Shown one piece after another: positions 56,501-64,000 of a stretch of 64,000 nucleotides of DNA. The notes beneath the pieces are model-generated. The model was not told the DNA's origin, did no database searches, and saw only the letters and a program-made list of their open reading frames with translations. The translations under genes and the position numbers were made by a program. The stretch is from Lineus longissimus (Eukaryota; Nemertea; Pilidiophora; Heteronemertea; Lineidae). Each line of letters starts with the position of its first letter. Position 1 is the first letter of the stretch. Where the stretch lies: NCBI RefSeq assembly GCF_910592395.1, contig NC_088314.1:14262001-14326000 (forward strand). Reading direction: 5' to 3'.

Positions 56501-57493
56501 TGAGAAATATAGTCAACTTTACTATCAGAGTATGTACAAACTGCAATTAAGTTAAACTGAAATAAGGAAGGAAACAATCATCATATACAACTGACCATTT
56601 TAATTCACTTTTTGACAGATGTTTACTCATACATTTACATGGATGTAGTTGAAAACATACAAGATGTAAAAAATCAAATTCTCTTGAAGAGGTAGATCTG
56701 AAGACATTTACTTTCAAAAGGATGTTTGCTATGAAAACTAGAAGTGATAGGATTTGTCATAAATGATATTAGTCCAGCTCAATGTGAGAATTACACTACA
56801 GAGAGCCAGATGGGAAATCATTGAAAAAAATGATAGATGGTCATGATGATAGGTTGCAATTTCGATCCAAACATGCACAAAAATTCCTATATCATTCCCA
56901 TATTTTCCCATTTTTGGATTAATATTTCCTACACCATTTTGGCAAATTAAAGACAGAAGCCCAGCTTATGAATGATGAATAGTGGATTTCACCACACAAA
57001 CTCCTATCACTACTACTTTTAATAGCAGATTACATACTAGTTACACACTTAGTAATTCATTTCACAATACTAGGTTGCATCAAAAAAACCGAATTTCGAA
57101 TTTCAAATTAAATGTAATAACTGGTGTGTACCCAAGAAACTGTATCAGAAAATAATGCTTTTTGAAAATGTTATTTAACTTCAAGATTACCTAGACGACA
57201 ATATTCTGAACACACAATTAGTAAGTCAGAGATACGGTTTTATATCATAGCATCAAAATGGTTACTTCCTCGATCTGGGCCTTCCAGCAAGCTGAAGTGA
57301 AAACCACAGCAATGTGGCAGAATACATGTAGCTCCATGTAAGGTAATAGACAGATGAGAGAGACATTTAGTAAATATAATGAATGAAAAACTTTTATATC
57401 AAAAGGAAATCATGTTCATGCCCAGCTTTGCATTTATTGATCGAGGCACCTACTGGGACAATTTTATTGAAAGATCTGAAACAAATCGAGTAG
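56501..57493. other. No gene recognised
   Basis: AT-rich host DNA between the two Gypsy elements; only very short frames. Confidence 0.4.
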
Positions 57494-57498
57494 TTCAT

Positions 57499-58775
57499 TG
57501 TCATGTCCACGGAACGGTTGAGTGAGACCGAGTGCTGCCACCTATGTGTTATAATAAAAGTTAGTTATGATATGCCCAACCACAGGAAGTTGTACCTAGG
57601 GGGCCGGAGGCCCCCTGGGGCTTGGGGGGCCGAAGGCCCCCTTAAGGGCCAAAGGCCCGAAGGATGGCAACACTTTTTATGTCATGTTGAAAATGCACTA
57701 CCGTATACGAAGCAGATTTTCGCAAAACACGACCTCACAAAAACACCCCATTTAGGACACAAGATCAAACTTTCTCGCACATAAATCATACTCTACACGA
57801 TCTATGAACACAGAGCATTAGTATGCCACACTGATTTTGTAAAAAATCTTTCCTCTTCGCTCCGAAATTGGAGCTTTTATCAGAAAATCGAGGCGCGACC
57901 TGCAACTTTCAAAAAGTCAAGTTGTAATCGTGGGGAAGACCTTATTCTATTAATACATCGTGACGTCATTCAGTCACATGAGCCAGCGAAAGAAAATAAT
58001 TGGATATCAATTTTAAACGGGTTATCTCGACTCCAGGTATTCATCTCACCACACACTAGTATTTGATTGTCTGACAAATTATAACCTGGATACGAGTTTG
58101 TTCCTGAAGTTCAATATTGCGGGAAATTTAGATATTGCGGGATATTGCCACGCGGTGCTACAAGTAGTGTTATCCTTAGTATTTACAATGGACGTGATAT
58201 CGGACGCATGTGGCTGGTAAATCTCACTTATAAACATGTTTTACGCATCAAAGTTTTATCCACACGTGCCGATCACGTGTCGAGGGAATCACACGGGGAT
58301 TTCGTCTTTCAAGCAACAGCCAATCACATTCATTTTATTTATAGACGAATAAGGTCTTCCCCACTATTACAACTTGACTTTTTGAAAGCTGCAGGTCGCG
58401 CCTCGATTTTCTGATAAATGCTCCAATTTCGGAGCGAAGAGGAAAGATTTTTTACAAAAGCAGTGTGGCATACTAATGCTCTGTGTTCATAGATCGTGTA
58501 GAGTATGATTTATGTGCGAGAAAGTTTGATCTTGTGTCCGAAATTGGGTGTTTTTGTGAGGTCGAGTTTTGCGAAAATCTGCTTCGTATACGGTAGTGCA
58601 TTTTCAACATGACATTAAAAGTGTTGCCATCCTTCGGGCCTTCGGCCCTTAAGAGGGGCCTTCGGCCCCCCAAGCCCCAGGGGGCCTCCGGCCCCCCTAG
58701 GTACAACTTCCTGTGGCCCAACATGGCTTCCCGACTTACTAATATTTCAGTCCTCGTCAATCGACAGATGTGACA
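57499..58775 (+). repeat. 5' LTR of G2, split by a foldback element
   Basis: The first part is 57499-57580 (TGTCATGTCCACGGAACGGT to GCCCAAC). The second is 58716-58775 (GCCCAACATGGCTTCCCGAC to GATGTGACA), with GCCCAAC duplicated. The intact 3' LTR shows the empty form. Confidence 0.93.
57581..58715. mobile_element. Foldback element with about 370-bp inverted arms and 7-bp TSD
   Basis: CACAGGAAGTTGTACCTAGG starts the left arm and its reverse complement ends at 58715. The arms stay nearly identical for about 370 bases (to about 57950 and from about 58350). They include G/C-rich palindromic runs (GGGGCCTTCGGCCCCCCAAG on the right) and the GCGAGAAAGTTTGATCTTGT region. The centre is about 400 bases. 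GCCCAAC flanks both sides. No protein is encoded; the frames within are mirror images of each other. The superfamily is uncertain. Confidence 0.9.
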
Positions 58776-58776
58776 A

Positions 58777-58786
58777 TGGCGACGAG
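58777..58786 (+). promoter_or_regulatory. Primer binding site of G2
   Basis: TGGCGACGAG, one base after the 5' LTR. It shares the first ten bases of the G1 site, so probably the same tRNA-Ser primer. Confidence 0.7.
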
Positions 58787-58849
58787 TAAAATAAGCAACT
58801 GTTAAATCAGGTATTGCGACGAGTAAAGTAAGCAACTGTTAAATCAGGT

Positions 58850-61440
58850 ATGGCGGCTGTTCATGTTGAATTAGCGGCTGTGGCAAGGTTTGAAGCCGGC
58901 GGTTCGACCGCGAGTCTTGCGCCAAAATGGCGGAAGTGGAAGAAATCTTTCGAGATTTTTTGCGATGCAAAAGCTGTTATCAATCCGGCACAAAAGCGTG
59001 CACTGCTTCTACACTGTGCTGGTGTTGAAGTACAAGAACTGTTCGAGTCACTAGTTGATCCAGGGCCTATACCAGCTGTGGATGCGGCAGGTCGTGCCGT
59101 AGAAGATACTGCGGATGTGTACGGAAAAGCGGTACGTACGCTGGACGCACATTTTCTGCCAAAGGTCAATGAACCATTCGAACGACATGTTTTTCGTGGA
59201 ATTACACAAAAGGATGAGCAAACGGTAGATCAATTTGAGTCGAAGCTGAAAAATCAGGCTGCACTGTGTAACTTTGCTAATCAAGACATAGATATAAGAG
59301 ATCAGGTGATTGAAAAGTGTCGTTCAGCAAAATTGAAAAGAAAATTGCTGGAGCAAACTGACCTGACTTTGAATCGTGAGCTGGAAATCGCAAGGGTGCA
59401 GGAGTCTGTTAATTCACAGATGGCGGCGTTGTCGTTGAAATCGGACTCTGCGGGTGCGTCTGCTAATTTCGTTAGCCATAAACATGATAAAAAGAAGGAG
59501 TTCGGTAATAAAGCTGGTCGCAGGAAGTTTCAGAAGAAAAAGTATGACTCTGATTCGAAAAAGGAAACTGATGGTGCACGACGTGGGGCATGCTATAGGT
59601 GCGGAAACACGGGACATTTTGGCAAGGACCCTAGTTGTCCAGCAAAAGGGCAAAAGTGTTCGAAATGTGGGGGCAATGACCATTTTGCCAAAGTGTGTAG
59701 GTCGTCAAAGGCCAAGGTCAATAATATCGCAGTTGAATCTGATTCTGGTGATGACTTTGCGTTTGTGGTAAATTGCAAGCTGCAGTACAACGATGACTGT
59801 ATAAATGTTACAAACAGTAAGTTTAAGTCAAACACATTGGACTTTGATGTCGGCGGTGTGAAATTGTCAATGCTTGTAAATTCTGGGGCCACAGTGAATA
59901 TCATTGGTGAGAAAACGTGGAAAGTGTTGAAAAAGGCCAAGATAAACTGTCAGGCTGAGGTTACACCGGGCCGTAAGGTGTACACGTATGCATCTGCCAA
60001 ACCGTTGCTGGTGAAGGGGAGATTTACCTGTGAGATCAAGCATAAAAGTAAATGTATCCAAACTGAGGTGCTTGTAATCAAAGGTGCTGGCTTATCACTG
60101 CTGTCCAGTGATACAGCTACAGCATTGGGAGTACTTCGAGTCGGACCAGAGGTGAATGCTGTTGTCGGTGATCGATCCAAGATTGATGAGATTGTCCAGG
60201 AATTTCGCAGTAAGGGATTATTTGATGGACTTGGTAAAATTAAAGGCAGGCAGATTGAACTTGAACTCAATCCTGAGGTTAGACCTGTAGCGCAGCCTGT
60301 CAGGAGGACACCATTTGGGCTTAGGAAACGGGTCGAAAGCAAAATCCGTGAGCTGATTGAGCAGGATGTTATCGAACCTGTTGAAGAACCTACCCCATGG
60401 GTGAGTCCCATTGTAGTTGTACCAAAGTCAAGTGGTGATGTACGCCTATGCATGGACATGCGCAGGGTAAATGAGGCAATCGTGCGTGAGAGACACCCGA
60501 TCCCTACTATGGATGAAATTCTACAGGGTATGTCGAAAAGCAACACGTTTTCGAAACTCGATCTTCGTTGGGGGTATCACCAATTGGAACTCCATGTTGA
60601 ATCGCGCAAAGCCATGACCTTCGCGGTGAGCAATTGTGGGCTCTATCGTTACAAACGTTTGCCGTTTGGTGTTAATGCGGCTAGTGAACTTTATCAGCAC
60701 GAAATTCATAAGATAATTCAGGGATTACCCGGAGTTGAGAATATATCAGATGATATCATTGTGCACGGTCTTGATGAAGAGCATGATGAAAGGTTGCGCC
60801 AATGTTTGAGTGCGTTGGTGAAAAGTGGTGCCACACTGAACTGGGACAAATGTTTATTTGGTGTGAATGAACTTGATTTCTTTGGTACACAGTTGTCTGA
60901 CAAGGGAATTGACATTACCAGCGATAAAGTTGCTGCGATATCAAACGCGAGACCTGAAAACGCGAGCGAAGTCAGGAGCTTCTTAGGGCTAGTTACGTTC
61001 TGTGCTCGATTCATTCCCAAATTGGCATCTGTTGCTGACCCTCTCCGCAGGTTGACTCGGAAAGACCAACGATTTGTGTTCGGAAAGGAAGAGACTAAAT
61101 CATTTGAAAAGTTGAAAGAGATCATTGGAAATGCTGAAACGCTAGCTTACTTCGATGTGGATGCTAAAACTAGTGTAATGGCTGATGCAGGACCAGTAGG
61201 TTTGGGTGCAATGTTGCTTCAGGAGCAAAACGGTGTGACCAGAGTCGTTAGTTATGCGAGTCGCAGCCTGTCTTCAATAGAACGTCGTTATTCCCAAAGT
61301 GAAAAGGAAGCGTTAGGATTAGTATGGGCGTGCGAGAAATTCCACCCATATGTATACGGGATTGAATTCGATCTGCTGACGGATCATAAGCCGTTAGAAT
61401 TCATTTATGGTCCGCGTTCCAAGCCAAGTACTCAGGCTTC
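58850..61440 (+). pseudogene. G2 gag-protease-RT-RNase H polyprotein
   Basis: ATG 58850. Gag: PKWRKWKKSFEIFCDAKAVI and LDAHFLPKVNEPFERHVFRG, retrotransposon capsid features, at residues 20-190. Zinc knuckles: CYRCGNTGHFGKDPSC and CSKCGGNDHFAKVC (about 245-285). Protease: LSMLVNSGATVNIIGEKTW, where residue 344 is Asn instead of the catalytic Asp. RT: TPWVSPIVVVPKSSGDVRLC, TFSKLDLRWGYHQLELHVES, GLYRYKRLPFGVNAASELYQ and NISDDIIVHGLDEE (about 630). RNase H: SVMADAGPVGLGAMLLQEQN, RYSQSEKEALGLVWACEKFH and LLTDHKPLEFIYG. The frame is lost near 61430 (after GPRSKPS), where a small deletion shifts to the integrase frame; the 888-aa frame formally runs to 61516 but its last 28 residues are out of frame. 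Confidence 0.9.
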
Positions 61441-62945
61441 AGCCGTATCGGTATCGAGTTGTGCACATTCCAGGGGTGAAGAACTATGCAGATACACTGT
61501 CAAGGTTGATTCCTGAGAAGGACATTCCCGCTAAGGAGACAGTCCATGATGAAATTGAGGATTACATCAGATTTGTCGTGATCGCTGCAACGCCAAAAGC
61601 AGTGACAACCCGAGACATTGAGCAGGCATCGAAGGAAGACAAGGAACTGTCTATGGTTAGGGAGTGCATTGATACTGGGAACTTTGATGAATGCAATCCA
61701 AAGTTGTATAGGGTTATATCCAGTGAGCTGTGTAAGATTGGAAAGTTGGTGTTGCGGGGTACACGTATAGTCATTCCGCAAAAGCTGAGACAACGAGTTC
61801 TCAATCTCGCTCATGAAGGACATCTGGGTGTAGTAGGCACGAAGCAAACACTCAGAACCAAGGTTTGGTGGCCAGGAATGGAACGTGACGCTGAAAAACT
61901 TTGTAAATCGTGTCATGGTTGCCAGATCACTGGTAGGCCAAATCCGCCAGAACCAATTCGGAGCACTCAACTCCCAAGTGAACCATGGGAGGACAGAGCA
62001 GTAGACTTTTTGGGGCCGTTACCCCAAGGGGACATGGTGCTGGTTGTGGTCGATTATTATAGTCGGTACTATGAACTTGAGGTCATGAAGACTACTACCG
62101 CTGAGAAAACTATCAGGGTAATGAGAAACATATTTGCGCGTCACGGATTGCCAATGACTTTGTTTAGCGATAATGGACCGCAGTTCATATCAGATGCATT
62201 CAAGGAATACATGGCAGAGTGTGGTATTAGACATCATCTAGTCACTCCTAAATGGCCTCAGGCAAATGGTGAGGTTGAGCGTCAGAATGCGTCTCTTGTA
62301 AAGCGCATGAAATTAGCTCAAGCTGAAGGAGGGGACTGGAAACTTGAAGTGTTGAAGTATGTCGCGAGCTACAGGGCTAAAACTCATCCTTCCACTGGGA
62401 AGAGCCCTGCTGAACTATTATTTGGTCGGAAAATGCGCACTAAAATTCCGGAAGTTAGACCAGGCATTGGTGACGACCAGGATGTTCGCGATCGGGACTC
62501 AGAACAAAAAGGAAAGTCCAAGCTATACGCCGATGACCGCAGGAATGCACGCGAATCAGATATTCAATTAGGCGACTCAGTATTGCTGAGACGAGAACGA
62601 CAAGGTAAATTGGATACGCCATTTTACCCACAACCTTACCAGGTTATTGACAAATCGGACAGTAGAGTTACTGTGGAATCGCCACAGGGAGCCAGATATG
62701 ATCGTAACACCTCACACATTAAACGATACTATTCGCCTCCGGAGAACAACACACAAGACGTTGAAACTCCATCGTTCGAAACTGACGTCGAATTGGAAAT
62801 TCCGGAAATCGTTGAAAATCCGATAACACTCGATAAGAACAATCATGAGGACGACAATAATCAGATGGAAACGCCATCATTCGAATCACGTCCAACTCGG
62901 GAACGTAAATTGCCGTCTAAGTTTCAGGACTTTGTTATGGGTTAA
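61435..62945 (+). CDS. G2 RNase H end and integrase
   Basis: Enters in a second frame at about 61430 (VLRLQPYRYRVVHIPGVKNY, ADTLSRL, the RNase H hinge). The formal Met at 61407 lies before the shift. Integrase finger: HEGHLGVVGTKQTLRTKVWW and CKSCHGCQI, complete HHCC. Core: DRAVDFLGPLPQGDMVLVVV with DYYSRY (Asp), LFSDNGPQFISDAFKEYMAE (Asp) and WPQANGEVERQNASLVKRMK (Glu). The DDE triad is complete, followed by STGKSPAELLFGRKMRTKIP. C-terminal barrel: LGDSVLLRRERQGKLDTPFY and YQVIDKSDSRVTVESPQGAR. An acidic tail ends with RERKLPSKFQDFVMG. The integrase part looks intact and would be functional if supplied in frame. Confidence 0.9.
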
Positions 62946-63670
62946 TTTGAACCTATGAGTGTGAATGCAGATGAGACAAGGTGCAGGCGGAACGTTGTCT
63001 TGATTCATCTGTAGGGGAAGATCTTACTGTCATAATCAGAGACACTTTGGGGGTTGTGAAAATGATGCAAGATGTAGGCGGATCGCTGTTTTGAATCATT
63101 TTCTTCCATGCTGGGCAGGCATGTTTGATTTGATTGTGGGGGTTTGTGTGTCATAGACATAGTGGGCCAAATTCATAAAGGGTGTTTAGCTTAAAACAGC
63201 GTTTAACTACTGAATAGACAGATTCTGGCCCTGATGTGAATCTTCACAGAATATGAATAGGCCCTGAAACTGATTAGAGAGAAGTTGTACATGTCTAACC
63301 CTTAAACACCCTTTATGAATTTGGGCCTATATGTTTACTGGACTTTCTCATGTTGTGTTCGGTGACAGTGATTTCATAGGAGTTGAAGATAGTTGACTTT
63401 CACAGGACAGTGATTTTCTAGTGTGATTTGTTTTAAAGTGAACATTCTAGATTCAATAAGTGATGGATAGCAATAGTGAGAGTTCGGGAGTTCAAACTGT
63501 AGACACTCCATTTATTTGTTCCATAAATTTGAAGTTAAAAGTTGAAGTTTGGTTTATATTTTAAAGCCAGTGGTAAGCAAAATTTGGTGTTTGAAAGAGT
63601 AAAGTGTTAAGGTTAACAGTTGGACTTTCAGACAATAAGTCAGTGAGTAAAGGATTAAGTTTTAATCATA
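62946..63670. other. G2 3' untranslated region
   Basis: Non-coding sequence between the pol stop and the polypurine tract; contains the small MITE at 63164-63327. No env-like frame is present. Confidence 0.6.
63164..63327. mobile_element. Small MITE, 164 bp
   Basis: GGGCCAAATTCATAAAGGGT (then GTTTA) is inverted at the right as TAAACACCCTTTATGAATTT (then GGGCC). The interior is short and non-coding. The ends resemble Harbinger-type MITEs (GGGCC...CATAAA), but no target duplication is certain. Confidence 0.75.
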
Positions 63671-63684
63671 AACAAAAGGAGGGA
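63671..63684 (+). promoter_or_regulatory. Polypurine tract of G2
   Basis: AACAAAAGGAGGGA directly before the 3' LTR. Confidence 0.8.
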
Positions 63685-63819
63685 TGTCATGTCCACGGAA
63701 CTGTTGAGTGAGACCGAGTGCTGCCACCTATGTGTTATAATAAAAGTTAGTTATGATATGCCCAACATGGCTTCCCGACTTACTAATATTTCAGTCCTCG
63801 TCAATCGACAGATGTGACA
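63685..63819 (+). repeat. 3' LTR of G2 (135 bp)
   Basis: TGTCATGTCCACGGAACTGT to GATGTGACA, followed by the TTCAT duplication. It contains ATAATAAAAG, a possible poly(A) signal. It is the intact reference for the split 5' LTR. Confidence 0.93.
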
Positions 63820-64000
63820 TTCATCATGATGAATTCAAAACTCAGTCTAAATGCAAATGAGCAACCTAAATTGCTGCTGTTGCGTGTTGTGTCTTCGGCT
63901 GGCCGCACGGCGAGCCTGGAGGTTGTGTTTTGAGGTCAATAAAACTTATAGAGTTCTTCCTGTTTTCGTCCAGATAAATGCACAATTACTCATTGTGGAG

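Larger units (their letters stand above)
57499..63819 (+). mobile_element. Gypsy LTR retrotransposon (G2), 6.3 kb
   Basis: Flanked by TTCAT (57494-57498 and 63820-63824). The LTRs are 135 bp and differ at about one position once the foldback insertion in the 5' LTR is removed, so it is younger than G1. PBS, gag-pol and polypurine tract are all present. Defects: insertion in the 5' LTR, Asn in place of the protease catalytic Asp, and a frameshift after RNase H. Confidence 0.95.

Noticed and set aside
57503-58835. Two similar frames at 57503-57784 (+) and 58473-58835 (-) as a gene pair
   Set aside because: They lie in the inverted arms of the foldback element and are mirror copies of the same non-coding DNA.
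58861-61970. Long minus-strand frames opposite Gypsy G2 (for example 59950-60546, 198 codons)
   Set aside because: They are antisense shadows of the strongly supported gag-pol frames, with no domain of their own.
1-64000. Bacterial or phage origin for the window
   Set aside because: Introns, LTR retrotransposons, an APE-type LINE, MITEs and the absence of dense long ORFs or ribosome sites all point to an animal genome.

Overview
This window is eukaryotic, AT-rich, intron-type genomic DNA. It contains no operons, ribosome binding sites or rRNA genes, and I found no tRNA gene. Gypsy retrotransposons, an APE-type LINE, a PIF/Harbinger transposase, many inverted-repeat DNA elements and a THAP-like relic together suggest a marine invertebrate such as an echinoderm, hemichordate, amphioxus or mollusc. 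The sequence alone does not settle the species. Almost everything recognisable is mobile DNA, much of it nested; host coding sequence is limited to a few possible exons.

Layout. 0-1.7 kb: a probable PAN/Apple-domain exon on the minus strand (1027-1335). 1.7-14.4 kb: a long direct repeat, copy A 1720-4392 and copy B 7267-14369 (B is swollen by later insertions such as a LINE 3' tail and a 9-bp-TSD element). Between the copies sits a decayed module (4530-7230) with two adjacent virus-like ORFs. 14.4-19 kb: a THAP-like relic, a LINE fragment and a repeated coding remnant with an NGTC motif. 19-24 kb: nested inverted-repeat elements around the first copy of a 2.6-kb repeat of unknown class. 23.9-30.1 kb: a 6.1-kb inverted-repeat element with a 9-bp target duplication, carrying a nearly complete LINE (ORF1, endonuclease, reverse transcriptase). 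30-35 kb: mostly non-coding, with a local tandem duplication and a second copy of the 9-bp-TSD element. 35-44 kb: a Gypsy gag relic, a Harbinger element whose right end is split by a minisatellite-carrying element, an inverted second copy of that element, two tandem MITEs with TAA duplications, and an unexplained coding-like stretch (39420-40294). 45-46.7 kb: a Gypsy pol relic with its integrase end inverted. 47.5-56.3 kb: a complete but dead Gypsy with 153-bp LTRs, split by the second copy of the unknown repeat, which itself carries a 943-bp element. 57.5-63.8 kb: a second, younger Gypsy with 135-bp LTRs, whose 5' LTR is split by a 1.1-kb foldback element.

The two Gypsy elements follow the usual plan: gag with zinc knuckles, protease, reverse transcriptase, RNase H and integrase between short LTRs, with a primer site that appears to match tRNA-Ser(GCT). 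Each carries damage, so neither looks autonomous. Nesting gives a relative order of events at several loci, and several empty target sites can be read from paralogous copies inside this same window.
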